NCBI RefSeq assembly: GCF_042767895.1
Contig: NC_091578.1
Location: 17,523,149-17,587,148, forward strand
DNA length: 64,000 nt
Source: Penaeus vannamei
Taxonomy: Eukaryota > Arthropoda > Malacostraca > Decapoda > Penaeidae
Direction: 5' to 3'
A model generated the notes under the pieces. That model did not search any database. It saw nothing but the letters and a program-made list of their open reading frames with translations, and was not told the DNA's origin. Below, one piece after another: positions 11,142 to 22,414 of the stretch. Within the stretch, counting starts at the first letter, position 1. Every line of letters begins with the position of its first letter. Position numbers and translations under genes: made by a program.

Positions 11142-11892
11142 TGTAGTTATTATGTAAAATGATAAGGAAATTCATAAAGAAAGTGATATAGTTAAGTCTA
11201 AGGTGAATTAACCGTTTTCTTTGGTCACGTTGAATACGTTTTCGTTCTTTTGCATTCGTAAATGCTTATATAGTCTATTGGAACTTATTTGTGTAAATAT
11301 GAATGATTTCATAATTATTTGGGATAAAGTAAAATTACTTAATTCGAAAGGCATTAGTTATTGCCTAATTGGTTTTGATTTGAATGCAGGTTGTCAGTGG
11401 ATCATCGCGGGCTGGGTTGGACGTAGGGTTTGTATCTTGTTTTATATTGCTTGAATTTACTCTAGCTTCATTTGTCGTGCATAACCAGTATTCCAGGAGA
11501 ATAGTTGAAAGTCTCAGTTATATTTTCATAATACATGTGTGGATATTGTCTTGACATTTATTCTATAAAATGTGATTTAAAGATGATCACGTGTCCTGGC
11601 AAAAACTAACAGCATTGTCGTGATATTAATTACTGCTTTATACATTTTATTTATACTTTTGTTTCATTATATAAGCAGGATTTGTGTAAGGAGTTCTACG
11701 TTATATTTAATGGTATAACATTAAATCTATAATTGTTAACATTTTTCTAGTGTTTAAGTATCTTTGCTGAAATAAGAGTCATTTCTTAAAAATGATAAAG
11801 ATAATTAACCATGGAAATACCAGTGGTGATTTAGTTCATACTCCTCTGGATATCCCTAGACTTGAGTAAAACCAGAGGAAAGTTGTATGACA
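11142..11892 (+). repeat. 3' LTR of the Gmr1-like element (copy 1), 751 bp
   Basis: Runs from TGTAGTTATTATG after the polypurine tract to GTTGTATGACA, giving the usual TG...CA ends. The last ~125 bp also occur as the 5' LTR remnant in copies 2 and 3. The stretch about 11390-11650 differs clearly from the same LTR in the other copies. Confidence 0.85.
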
Positions 11893-12174
11893 ATAACAAC
11901 ACCAAAAACATCAATGTCAATGATAATGCTAAAAATGAGGATGATGATGATAATAATGATATTGATAATAATAAGAATACTAATAATAACAATGATAATA
12001 ATGATAATAATAATAATATTGATGATAATAATGATAATAATGATAATAATAAAAATTTTGATAAGATAAATACAAAAATAATGATATTAATGGTGAAGGT
12101 GCGGGTGATAATGATATTAATAGTAATAATGATAATAATGATGATAATCATTATAGTTGTCACAGGGAAATTGA
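11893..12174. repeat. (GATAATAAT)n trinucleotide-rich tract (copy 1)
   Basis: AAT/GAT repeats abut the LTR end. This copy is more interrupted than the nearly pure ATT runs in copies 2 and 3. Confidence 0.9.
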
Positions 12175-13730
12175 ATGATAAAAGAGAACAGGCAAAACGA
12201 AAGTAGAGAACAAGAGAAAATAAAATGAATAGAAATAAAGAAAACAGCCGAAAAGAAGGTTGGGAAGGCAAACAAAGATGGAGAAGGAGGAAAGGAGAGC
12301 AAAGAAGTGATAAAGTGCTTGAAAGGGAAAGCATATTTTTCAGGCGCAAAGGACGAAGAGGAAGAGGGAAAGGAAAAGAAGGATGAAGAAGAGGAGGAGG
12401 AGAAGAAGAAAAGGAAGAGAAAGGGAAAGAAGCAGAGGAAGAAGAAGGAGAGGAGGAGGAAGAAAAAGGTGAAGGGGAAGAAAAAGGTGAAGAAAAGGAA
12501 AAAAAAGGGAAGAAGAAGAGGAGGAAGAACAATAAAAAAGAAGAAAAAGAAGAGGAAGAAGGAAAAGGAGAGGAAGAGGAAGAAGAGAAAGAAAGAAGGG
12601 GGAAGAAAAAGGAGAGGAGGAGGAAGAAAAGAAGAAGAGGAGAAGGAGGAGGAAGAAGAATAGGAATAATGATAATAAGAGGAAGAAGAAGAGGAGGAGG
12701 AGCAAAAAGAAGTAGAAAGAAAAAAGAGGAGGAGGAGCAATATGAAGAAAAAGAAGAGGATAACGATGATGATGATGGGGAGGAGGAGAAAGAGGAGGAC
12801 GAGGATGAAGAGAAGAAGGAGGACGAGGATAAAGAGAAGGAGGAGGACCAGGAGGAGAAGAAAGAGGATCAGAAAAGAGAGGAATAGGAGGAGGAGGAGA
12901 AGAAAGTGGACCAGGAAAATGAGGAATAGGAGGGGGAGCAGAAGAAAGAGGATCAGGAAAATGAGGAATAGGAGGAGGAGGAGGAGGAGCAGAACAGAAA
13001 ACGGATGAGGAGAAAAATACGAGCGGAAGGAGAGTAAAAGATTGAAAGGGAGAAAGGAGATAACGACAACGAAAGGGAGGAGGAGGAAGAGGACGAAAGA
13101 CGAAGAATTAACGAAAGAAGGAGGGTCAAGAAGAAGAGGATAAAGATGAAGTAAACAGCAAGGGAAATGAAAAGGAAGAGAAGGAGAGTGAAAGTAAAAA
13201 GAGGAAAAGACAAAAATGCAGAAGGAACAAGAAAAAAATGTAACGAATGAGAAACCGGAAGATGGAATACGAAATGTCCGAGAGAGGAAGAAGGGAGAAA
13301 GGGAGAAAGAATATATGGAAAGGGAAAATGAAACAGGGAAAGAAAGGTTAAAATTATGGTGATGGAAAAATTAACATTGAGGAAAAAGACGAAGAAATAA
13401 GAAAGAGAGGAAAAAACGAGGACAAAGAACCGGGAGAGAAGAGAAGAGAAGAAAGGAGACGAAAGAAAACATCTAAGAAGAGAGCATAGCTGCAAAGACA
13501 ACAATAAAGGTGGGAAAAGCAAGAAGGGTTACTGGGAAATGGAAAATAAGAAGAAATAAGGAGATAAGGAAAATAGCGAACACAGGAGGAAAAAGGCGAG
13601 GGAGTTAGGGAGAAAAAAGTAAACGCCAAGAAAAAAGAGAGAGAAAGTAAAACGCGAAAGAAGGAAAAACATTAAGAAAGAAGAGAAAAATGAAGAAAGA
13701 GGAACAAGGGAAAGCGGGAAGGTGCGCTGA
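12175..13730. repeat. ~1.5-kb polypurine tract (copy 1)
   Basis: Almost only A and G on the plus strand, built from irregular GAGGAAGAA-type words. Long open frames here (Glu/Lys/Arg on plus, Ser/Phe/Leu on minus) follow from composition and are not genes. Confidence 0.9.
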
Positions 13731-14261
13731 GAAAAAAATAATAGGAGAAAGGAGATGGGGGGTGGGCGAAGAGGAGAGACGCGATACACTCGCTTCCGAG
13801 GACGGGAATCCCACCCCGACGAGCCTTCGAGGATGGGATGAATGCAGTCGTGTCTTTTCGAGGCTCCTTCGTGCCGCCGATGAAAGGGCGTGATGGAAAG
13901 AAGCATTAGATCTTTGTATACACGCACACGCACACCCGTAACACACATATAAAATTCCACACAGACACACACAACCAGGCAACGAATGAAGTCAGCAGGG
14001 AGAATGTTGGTCTTGGATGAACCGAAGCGGAATTTTGATAGCTTAGGCGAAGGAGAAAGAGAGCGAGGGGAGACGGCGGGAGGCGGAGGGAGCGGGCATG
14101 GAGAAGGGCCGAGGGAATGCGAGAAGCCCTTCATGATAGGGTCTGTTATCTCGCGCAAAGCGCCGCCGACAGAGAGCAGGAGGAGGGGCGGGGGAGAGCG
14201 AGGGTGGCGGAGTCAATATGTTTTGAGTTATCTCGCATCGACTTTCGCCTTGCTGTTGCAG
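13731..14261. other. GC-richer non-coding segment (copy 1)
   Basis: Contains a short CA-rich stretch (13918-13975) and a GC-rich part (14040-14215). No gene, TE domain or RNA is recognised. It is conserved in all three copies. Confidence 0.6.
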
Positions 14262-14264
14262 TCT

Positions 14265-14335
<71 letters not shown>

Positions 14336-14362
14336 AGAGAGTGAGAGAGAGAGAGAGAGAGA
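14262..14362. repeat. (GA)n microsatellite, 3' side of LINE-A (copy 1)
   Basis: Nearly pure GA with a few interruptions. It directly abuts the LINE-A 3' tail. Confidence 0.95.
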
Positions 14363-14489
14363 TTTTATTTATTTATATTTTGTTTATTTGGATAAATAAT
14401 ACATTACCCAAACATACCCAACTCCTTTGGACCAACTGGGTATTTAGCACCTTATAGATCCTTGGGCAAGATCTTTACAATTGCGTTCA

Positions 14490-15903
14490 TATTATTTTAC
14501 ACATGCAAATTGTTTATGTATCCTTAAAATGTTATCAATTACATTAATCATATGCTTTGTCATTGGCATCATTTCTCTAACTCCCTTTCTGAAAGGTTCT
14601 ATGTATTGACATTCCATTACATAGTGTTTCAAATTATGTCCTAATCTTTCACCACATTACACTTTTTAAGCGAGTCTTCCATGGGAATATTGCGCTCCCA
14701 AGGGTACTTGTAGCCTAACCTTGATCGTGCTATGGTGGATTCCCTTGCTCTGCCGCCTCCTTTTCTACCGTAAATGTAGCTGACATTTTAATTCACCTGA
14801 TTGTACATTTTGACTGAGTTACTCTGAGTGAGTCTCCTTTCATCTCTATTTTTTCTATTTATCCATGTCCTTATTTTTCCTCTTATTTGCTGCATAGATG
14901 GACTGATAGCAACATCAATATCATTTTTTGTGCCGCTTCTTAGGCGAGCTTATCTGCTTTTTCATTTCCGCTTATTCCGATATGTGATGGAACCCACAGA
15001 AATCTAGTACAGATATTTTTATCTTTTAGTTTAGTGTTTTGTTTTCAAATTCTACAAATAATTTTATCATTCAGTTTCTTCCTGTCATTTAAACACTTCA
15101 AAGCTGTCTGTGAATCACAAATTATTATTGTGTTTCTTTTACAAGTATTAATGATTTCCATTGCCATAGTGATAGCAATTAACTCAGTTTGAGTGGACGA
15201 GGACAAGTCCGTCAGCCGTGCTTGTCGCTCTACCACACAGACGGCGGCTCCTGCTCGTCCCGTCACTGGGTTCACGAAACCGTCAGTATATATTCTAAGA
15301 AAATCATTTATGTTCTCTAATTTCTCATAAAAATTCTCTATACATTACCGAATTTGGGGTATTGTATTTTTTTTTCTTAAACCCTTTTTCTTAATATAAA
15401 CATCTATTTGCTGTTCCTTACAAAGTTCCATTGCACATGCCCTGGGATACGTTTTGTCGTGGCCTTTTAATTCCATCATCTTTATCGCATTGCAAGTGTT
15501 ACCTACCCATGGAAGCTCTCTCATTGGTCTCTCCAAGGCGAGGTTGAGACATTTGGTTGGTCTAATATTTTCCTTGTCCCTTATCAATTTACAGCCAAGC
15601 AATAAGTTCAGTTCAAGTATTCTTTCTCTTATTGAAATTAATTTTAATTCTTCTTTTTTATGTTTGTTGTTATAGGACACCCTAATATTACTCTCATGGC
15701 TTTGTTTTGTACCTTTTCTAATTTTTCTATTTTGGTTTTCGGTAATGTTACTAACATGGGTGCAACATAGTCAATACGACTTCTAGTATATACAATGTAC
15801 ATTTGTCTAAGACATTTATGGATGCCCCTCAGTCTGTTCCATGTCATTGTTTGCAATGGTCTGTCTACAGTTACACTTTTCAATAAGTTCCCCAATATCA
15901 TAC
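14490..15903 (-). pseudogene. LINE-A ORF2 remnant: RT C-terminus, RNase H, CCHC (copy 1)
   Basis: The RT C-terminal part is at 15901-15345 (YTRSRIDYVAPML, then a VQNKAMRVILGCP stretch). RNase H is about 15300-14930 but has lost several residues between the AGAAVC and VVERQ stretches. The C-terminal CCHC region is further degraded near 14650. Several frameshifts separate the pieces. Same gene as the more complete 28389-29830. Confidence 0.85.
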
Positions 15904-15904
15904 A

Positions 15905-17260
15905 ATTTTGTTAACACATACTTAACCCGTTCTCCAAATTTTTTCTAAATTTCCGGTGTTAATTATTCCTATATCCTTCCATTTTTTTTTTCAGAACAAT
16001 TTTTGCCATTTATTGCCATCAAAAACATTTTATTCTTCATTTATTCGAACTTTTCTTTTTCTTTCACCCTTTTGAACCACATTCTTAATTCGAACACTTT
16101 TCCTTTAAACATTCCATAGTTCATTTTTGTGGCAACTTCCTTTGTTCAACAAATTTTGTTCTTCCTTATATGGGTTCTTTCTTTCCCCGCAAAGGCCCTT
16201 TTCTTTCCCAGTTAGTGTCCTTCCTAACCTTCGGTTCTTTTCGGCAAAAGGCCCCCAAAACCCCCCAGGCTTTGTGTGGTCCCTTACACCCCGGGCATTT
16301 CAAAATAGACTTGTCTGCATCGTTCGTTGCCAGCTTATCCACGCACACTTTGGACTCGTGTCGACCACCGCAAACCCCACACGTCACCCGCCCTTTGCAG
16401 TGGGCTTTGAAGTGGCCCCACTGCTGACACCTGGCACAGATTTTGGGAGACTCAATGAACCTTACTACAGGACAAAGTGGTATTATGGGAGCAAACCTAA
16501 CTTTCTCGCTGGGGAGCTCACCTTTCCAACACGCGAGTACCTGCCACTGCTGCTCACCTTTCATCCTCTTCGCCCACTTCACCTGCGGATGTCGCTCAAC
16601 CCAATCCGCATGACAGGCGGATAGTCCTTGATGAAAATCTTGGTGTGTCTTTCTCCACTCTCCGGCCTCTGCAGCTTTAGTCCGTTCCACTCCTCTGTCG
16701 TCAGTTTGGTCACGATGTCTTGGCATGTTGTAGTGAAGTATGGAACTCGATTTCCAATATGAAGTCTCAGATTGTTTAGGCTTAATTCATCTTGAAGACA
16801 AAGTGCCCATTCTATCATATCTTCATATGACTTTTTAATGCCGGTAGGAAAAAAAAAGCTTAATTATGTTCGTGCCTGGCTTTGACTACCGATGTGGTCC
16901 TACCTCACCTCGACCGCCTGGCAGCGCCGTCATCTCGGGTGATTCTGCGTCGCTGTCGCTGTTCTCGGGCAGTCTTTCTCTATTCATTCTCCTTCTCTCC
17001 TTTCTACTAATACTTGGGTGAACTCAACATCCTCCTTACCATCATCCATGGCTTCCATTTGTACCTCGTTGATCTCTCCGTCACCGACCTCGACGCTGCC
17101 AATGTTGTCGGCTTCGTCGCCGGTTTGTTTACCTTTTCTGGCAATCTTTCCGGGCATTTCTTCATCATTCTCTTCGCTCTCAGAAAAGGCCCTTCTTTCC
17201 CCTTTCTTCTCCTCCTTCCTCTCCGTACATGGAGTGATGCACAAGATGTGTATTGTTTGC
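15905..17260 (-). pseudogene. LINE-A ORF1 pseudogene with CCHC knuckles (copy 1)
   Basis: The knuckle region at about 16450-16270 (CARCQQWGHFKAHC, then CGVCGGRHESKVC and CPGCKGPHKAW) is intact and matches copy 3. Upstream are the RNA-binding-like segment (16818-16579) and an acidic/basic N-terminus (17244-16984). The expected start codon is AAG here. The downstream end, 15905-16260, is aligned to copies 2 and 3 only with many indels and looks scrambled. Confidence 0.8.
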
Positions 17261-17339
17261 CTTGTACGATGTTTGATTTCAAACTAAACAAAGCTAAAGC
17301 TGAACGACGTCCCAACACGACAATTACTCGAACGGTACT

Positions 17340-17347
17340 GAGAGAGA

Positions 17348-17440
<93 letters not shown>
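17340..17440. repeat. (GA)n microsatellite, 5' side of LINE-A (copy 1)
   Basis: About 100 bp of nearly pure GA touching the LINE-A 5' end. Confidence 0.95.
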
Positions 17441-17446
<6 letters not shown>

Positions 17447-18651
17447 TAAAAAAAAGTGAGAATGGGAAAAGATCTGGCTATTGTTTAACCCTGCTGCTTT
17501 ACACATATGATTGATATGAGTATCGAGTCAAAGGTAATGGAAGCTGCAATTCAGGACGAAGATTGATGGGAAATTAAAAAGAAAATAACAAGCAACCGCC
17601 GTCCCCGTTCTGCTTGTATCCGTCTTCGACAGTACATCAGAAACACGCCGTTCGGAATCCGTTCTAATCAATTATTGTCTTTGATGTTTAATTTCGGTCC
17701 CACGGGAGGCCTCTGCCCGTTTCACCTTTTCCAATATCGCACCACGGAACTTGGGTCATAACTCCACTGACCCGCCAGAGGATCCTTTCACTTCGATGTT
17801 CGCGAGATTCTGATTTCTTATGGGAACTCGATCTCAGTGATGCACGTTACCTAAAGCTAGGGTCACACTAATAAGTTCTGTTCTGGGATCCCTAGACAGT
17901 CTCGCCGAAGTCGGAACAGCAACAGCTTTTGATTGGTCAGCTGACCTGACTTCGGCGAGGCTGTCAAGGGATCCCAGGACAGAGAAGACCAGCGTAACCT
18001 TGACTTTGGACGTTCTTTGATTTAACGATCAGTCCGTAGGCCTCGATCACTCCAAGGAACAAACCCGTGCAACTAAATATCTAGACTAGTAATAGAACGC
18101 CTATCTTGCGACGAAGCTAGGCTGCAGAGCCTTAGATGGAATCAGAGACACGATTTCGATTGCACCTTTTGTCATGCTGATAATGGGAAAACCGCGTGAA
18201 AGTATGCCCGCAAAGTCGCAGAAATGGAAAGAAGATGCCTCGCAAGAGCCATCAGACAATCCAAAGCCAGTGTCAACCTGTCTTTGGACTTTTGCCCGAT
18301 AGAAACGCGACTGTATCTCAAGTGTGTAGAATGTACTAATTACCGAGAGGGCGTGGCACACCACTTGGCACTCTTCCTGCGACACCTGTGCGCACCTGAG
18401 TCACCTGCGCGTGATTCCTATGGTTTACCCTACACCCGTTTTCTTTTGCCTTTGCTATGTATTCGCAATAATGTTTTATTTATTGGTTTTACGGGTTCCA
18501 CTTTTGGTTCAACATTTTGAATAATTTTTATATTTTTATTTAATCTTTTAAACCCGGTTATGACCACTGAATCTATATTTCTTGCGACGTGACGTTGCAT
18601 TTTTTTTCTTAATCTTTATTTCACATTTTACATCTTTTACCTGCTCTGAGG

Positions 18652-18655
<4 letters not shown>
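17441..18655. other. Non-coding segment with a fold-back element (copy 1)
   Basis: No recognised gene. The open frame at 18101-18385 has no family features. The only clear structure is the ~160-bp palindrome at 17851-18010. Confidence 0.55.
17851..18010. repeat. Fold-back MITE-like palindrome (copy 1)
   Basis: Two ~62-bp arms, starting CTAAAGCTAGGGTCACAC and (inverted) CCAAAGTCAAGGTTACGC, share the core TCCTGGGATCCC and CTCGCCGAAGTC. A short AT-containing spacer (TGATTGGTCAGC) lies in the middle. This is a near-complete hairpin and probably a small non-autonomous DNA element. Confidence 0.8.

Positions 18656-18741
<86 letters not shown>
18656..18741. repeat. (CATA)n(TA)n microsatellite (copy 1)
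   Basis: CATA units followed by about 60 bp of TA and a T run. Confidence 0.95.
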
Positions 18742-18747
<6 letters not shown>

Positions 18748-19544
18748 TTTTTAATCTATATACATCATAGAACGTCTGGAGTCGTGATATGATGGTTTTA
18801 AAATTTAGTCGAGGGTTTATCACTCCCATGACGTATTCCTTTTATTAGCAAGTGTATTATTTTTCTTAATCTATTTTACTGGTTTGATAGAAGACCTTAT
18901 TTTATTATTTTAATTACTTTTCATGTTTTATAGAATTTCTCAGGTTTTGATTTTTACTGCTTCATTATTTAAAGGTTTTATAGGTTACTCACAATTTTTC
19001 TTATTTCTGTATTTAGTAAGCTTTTAACATAAATTTTATTAATAACTTTGTTTTACGAATCATTTTATCATCATTGTGTGTTTTATCTGTATTTATTATC
19101 ATATATGTATAAAAACGTTTCGTCGTTCCGTGACGTCACGAATCCTGGAGCCTCCAGGACTTGAAACAATAAACAGTCAACAAGGTTGTACTAGCTTCTA
19201 ATATGTTACTTGCCTAGGTATTATTATAGCTGGACGTGCAGTGTATATAAGCAGTGTATATAAGCAGTGATAAAGGCAGATAAGACGTAAATACAGACGG
19301 AAGCTAAAGTGACAGTATTTGCACCAGTGATGCTCATTTAACTTTTAATTCATGCTTTATTTTTCGTGTCCTTTTAATATTTTAATAGTGATATTGCAGC
19401 AAGTGTTGATGATTTTTTTGTTGTTTTAACGTAACATTTCCTCTTTGATTTCACTGCTAAGGTCTGCCTTCATTTTACTTAGGATTTTACTTTAACCATA
19501 CTTTTAATCTACTTTTACTCTGATTTTTCTCTATTCTGACCCTG
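18742..19544. other. AT-rich segment before the minisatellite (copy 1)
   Basis: No coding region. Its notable content is the promoter-like cluster at 19131-19264. Confidence 0.6.
19131..19264 (+). promoter_or_regulatory. Promoter-like cluster: CRE palindrome and duplicated TATA
   Basis: TGACGTCA (19131-19138) matches a cAMP-response element. The palindrome CCTGGAGCCTCCAGG follows at 19144-19158. TATATAAG then occurs twice, inside a perfect 13-bp tandem repeat CAGTGTATATAAG (19239-19264). All of it points toward the minisatellite and LINE-B. Promoter activity is inferred from motifs only. Confidence 0.4.
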
Positions 19545-21047
19545 ACTCGTTCTCTCCTCGTTTTCTCACTCGTTCTCTCACTTATTCTCTCCTCGTTCCG
19601 TCCCTCATTCTCTCACTCGTTCTTTTGCTCATTCTCTCCTCGTTCTTTCACTCGTTCTCTCCTCGTTCTCTCACTCGTTCTCTCCTCGTTCTCTCACTCG
19701 TTCTCTCCTCGTTCTCTCACTCGTTCTCTCCTCGTTCTCTACTCGTTCTCTCACTCGTTTTCTCACTCGTTCTCTCCTCGTTCTCTACTCGTTCTCTCAC
19801 TCGTTCTCTCCTCGTTCTCTCACTCGTTCTCTCCTCGTTCTCTCACTCGTTCTCTCCTCGTTCTCTCACTCGTTCTCTCACTCGTTCTCTCCTCGTTCTC
19901 TCCTCGTTCTCTCACTCGTTCTCTCCTCGTTCTCTCCTCGTTCTCTCACTCGTTCTCTCCTCGTTCTCTCACTCGTTCTCTCCTCGTTCTCTCACTCGTT
20001 CTCTCCTCGTTCTCTCACTCGTTCTCTCCTCGTTCTCTCACTCGTTCTCTCCTCGTTCTCTCACTCGTTCTCTCCTCGTTCTCTCACTCGTTCTCTCTTC
20101 GTTCTCTCATTCATTATCTCACTCGTTCTCTCACTCGTTCTCTCCTCGTTCACTCACTCGTTCTCTCCTCGTTCACTCACTCGTTCTCTCCTCGTTCACT
20201 CACTCGTTCTCTCCTCGTTCACTCACTCGTTCTCTCCTCGTTCACTCACTCGTTCTCTCCTCGTTCACTCACTCGTTCTCTCCTCGTTCACTCACTCGTT
20301 CTCTCCTCGTTCACTCACTCGTTCTCTCCTCGTTCACTCACTCGTTCTCTCCTCGTTCACTCACTCGTTCTCTCCTCGTTCACTCACTCGTTCTCTCCTC
20401 GTTCACTCACTCGTTCTCTCCTCGTTCACTCACTCGTTCTCTCCTCGTTCACTCACTCGTTCTCTCCTCGTTCACTCACTCGTTCTCTCCTCGTTCACTC
20501 ACTCGTTCTCTCTTCGTTCACTCACTCGTTCTCTCCTCGTTCACTCACTCGTTCTCTCCTTTGTTCACTCACTCGTTCTCTCCTCGTTTTTACCCCCTCC
20601 TCGTTCACTCACTCGTTCTCTCCTCGTTCACTCCACTCGTTCTCTCCTCGTTCACCCACTCGTTCTCTCCTCGTTCACTCACTCGTTCTCTCCTCGTTCA
20701 CTCACTCGTTCTCTCCTCGTTCACTCACTCGTTCTCTCCTCGTTCACTCACTCGTTCTCTCCTCGTTTCTCACTCGTTTTCCCCTTTACTCATTTTTCTC
20801 CTCGTTTTATCACTCGTTTCTCTCACCCCATTCTCTCCTCGGTTCTCTTTTACTCCCCTTCTCTCCTTTGTTCTCTCACTCGTCCTCTCCTCGTTCTCTC
20901 CTCGTTCTTCCCTCGTTCTCTCACTCATTCTCTCCTCGTTCTCACTCATTCTCTCCTCGTTCTCTCACTCGTTCTCTCCTCGTTCTCTCACTCGTTCTCT
21001 CCTCGTTCTTTCACTCGTTCTCTCCTCGTTCTCTCACTCGTTCTCTC
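19545..21047. repeat. 23-bp minisatellite array (copy 1)
   Basis: About 65 units whose core is CTCTCCTCGTTCACTC (variant CTCTCACTC). The centre is homogeneous, with variant units at both edges and a disordered stretch at 20580-20870. The CT-rich strand contains no TA or TG in the consensus, so all three frames stay open and give a 23-residue protein periodicity with no ATG. It is not a gene. Confidence 0.95.
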
Positions 21048-21219
21048 GTATAAGCTCAGGGCATATGTGCCAGAGCCCTTGAGGTGTTTCACGTGCCAAA
21101 AATTTGGGCACCACCAGGCCAACTGCAAGGCCAAAGCCAAATGTGGTGTGTGCAGCAAGGCACAGAAGTGTATATCAAGGAACACAAAGATAGTCAGGAC
21201 ACAATTGTCAAGTGTCCAA
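21048..21219 (+). pseudogene. LINE-B ORF1 zinc-knuckle fragment (copy 1)
   Basis: Encodes PEPLRCFTCQKFGHHQANC followed by CGVCSKAQKC, a CCHC knuckle and part of a second, typical of LINE ORF1 nucleic-acid-binding proteins. It is 5'-truncated against the minisatellite and cut by the gap at 21220. Confidence 0.8.
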
Positions 21220-21719
21220 NNNNNNNNNNNNNNNNNNNNNNNNNNNNNNNNNNNNNNNNNNNNNNNNNNNNNNNNNNNNNNNNNNNNNNNNNNNNNNNNN
21301 NNNNNNNNNNNNNNNNNNNNNNNNNNNNNNNNNNNNNNNNNNNNNNNNNNNNNNNNNNNNNNNNNNNNNNNNNNNNNNNNNNNNNNNNNNNNNNNNNNNN
21401 NNNNNNNNNNNNNNNNNNNNNNNNNNNNNNNNNNNNNNNNNNNNNNNNNNNNNNNNNNNNNNNNNNNNNNNNNNNNNNNNNNNNNNNNNNNNNNNNNNNN
21501 NNNNNNNNNNNNNNNNNNNNNNNNNNNNNNNNNNNNNNNNNNNNNNNNNNNNNNNNNNNNNNNNNNNNNNNNNNNNNNNNNNNNNNNNNNNNNNNNNNNN
21601 NNNNNNNNNNNNNNNNNNNNNNNNNNNNNNNNNNNNNNNNNNNNNNNNNNNNNNNNNNNNNNNNNNNNNNNNNNNNNNNNNNNNNNNNNNNNNNNNNNNN
21701 NNNNNNNNNNNNNNNNNNN
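21220..21719. other. Assembly gap (500 N)
   Basis: Fixed-size gap. LINE-B lies on both sides but in opposite orientation (plus before, minus after), as expected if contig 2 is placed backwards. Confidence 0.97.
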
Positions 21720-22347
21720 ATCCATGAGGGTGGTGATTATGCCATAGTGATTATTTGTAACCGTATCATCGACATACCACCGAAATCTCTCTACCATTGT
21801 TGCAGTGGCAAAGGCAAGGTCCAGGACCCCTCCCTTCACATGCGTTGGCTCTTGGGTGTTGAGAAGAGCGATCTCTGGGAGTGTGTCAAGCACGTCTGCT
21901 ATATGAATGCCTGCCGCGTTCGGTCTTTTGCGGGGATTCAGCATGGATAGATGTGCATTGAAGTTTCCCCTCTATGCTGCAGTAGCACAGACCTGGTATA
22001 AATCTAAGCTCTCACACAGTGGTTTGCTATATACATTGTATATTTACAGAGGACTCCCAGGCAGATGAATCTCAACAGCAAGAGATTCAACGGCATCTCC
22101 ACAGTGCAGTGGGTTGGCTATCAAAGAGCATGGGATTGCTCCTTTTACCAGGGTCATCAGGCCTCTAGCACCATCCAGGTTTGGAGTGGTGAAGACGTGA
22201 TAGCCTGAGAAGCGAACAGATCCCATTGTCAGTGTCTCCTGGAGCATGACGACGTCAATGCTCCTTGCTCGCACTATTGACTGAAGAAATGTTTTTTCTA
22301 TTATAGCGACAGATATTCCACTGTAGAATGCTTAGATTGTGTGCCAT
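21720..22347 (-). pseudogene. LINE-B ORF2 N-terminus: AP-like endonuclease fragment
   Basis: On minus, ORF2 starts at ATG 22347 (MAHNLSILQWNI, the first endonuclease block). After a frameshift comes the DVVMLQET block, with the metal-binding Glu, then ARGLMTLVK. A further frameshift leads to GNFNAH, where the usual catalytic Asp of GDFNAH is Asn. LDLAFAT and NNHYGI, with the catalytic His, follow up to the gap. This is the endonuclease/exonuclease/phosphatase fold that nicks target DNA in LINEs. RT would lie left of 21720 and is not present. This segment occurs only in contig 3. Confidence 0.85.
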
Positions 22348-22414
22348 GATGGTTACTCAGAGTCACTTACATCATACTCGTCTCCAGCTTCAAAAGCCCC
22401 AATGCTGGTGGCAT

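Larger units (their letters stand above)
3001..11892 (+). mobile_element. Gmr1-like Ty3/Gypsy retroelement, copy 1 (5' LTR lost in gap)
   Basis: On the plus strand this reads: gag (interrupted), an inverted segment (RT, integrase and protease on minus, plus a 2-kb insert), the RT C-terminus and RNase H on plus, then the 3' LTR. The 5' LTR remnant seen in copies 2 and 3 would lie to the left, beyond the contig end. Confidence 0.9.
14363..17339 (-). mobile_element. LINE-A non-LTR retrotransposon, internally deleted (copy 1)
   Basis: On minus: 5' end at the GA tract, ORF1, then a jump to the RT C-terminus, RNase H, a C-terminal CCHC motif and an AAATAAATAAAAT-like tail. GA/CT repeats lie on both sides. 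Endonuclease and the RT palm are missing. Confidence 0.9.
3001..21219 (-). repeat. Copy 1 of the ~20-kb block, inverted
   Basis: The whole contig is the reverse complement of 23109-41301 in copy 2. Both of its ends are N gaps. Order, insertions and breakpoints inside match copies 2 and 3. Local patches at about 6050-6360, 11390-11650 and 15905-16260 are much more divergent than the rest. Confidence 0.95.

Noticed and set aside
18101..18385. 94-residue open frame and its antisense partner at 18224-18520, present in all copies
   Set aside because: No family features. Conservation only reflects the near-identity of the copied block.
19625..21082. Open frame of about 485 residues across the minisatellite (also 567 and 553 residues in copies 2 and 3, running in frame into zinc knuckles)
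   Set aside because: The CT-rich consensus has no TA or TG, so no stop codon can occur in any sense frame, and there is no ATG start. Composition explains it.
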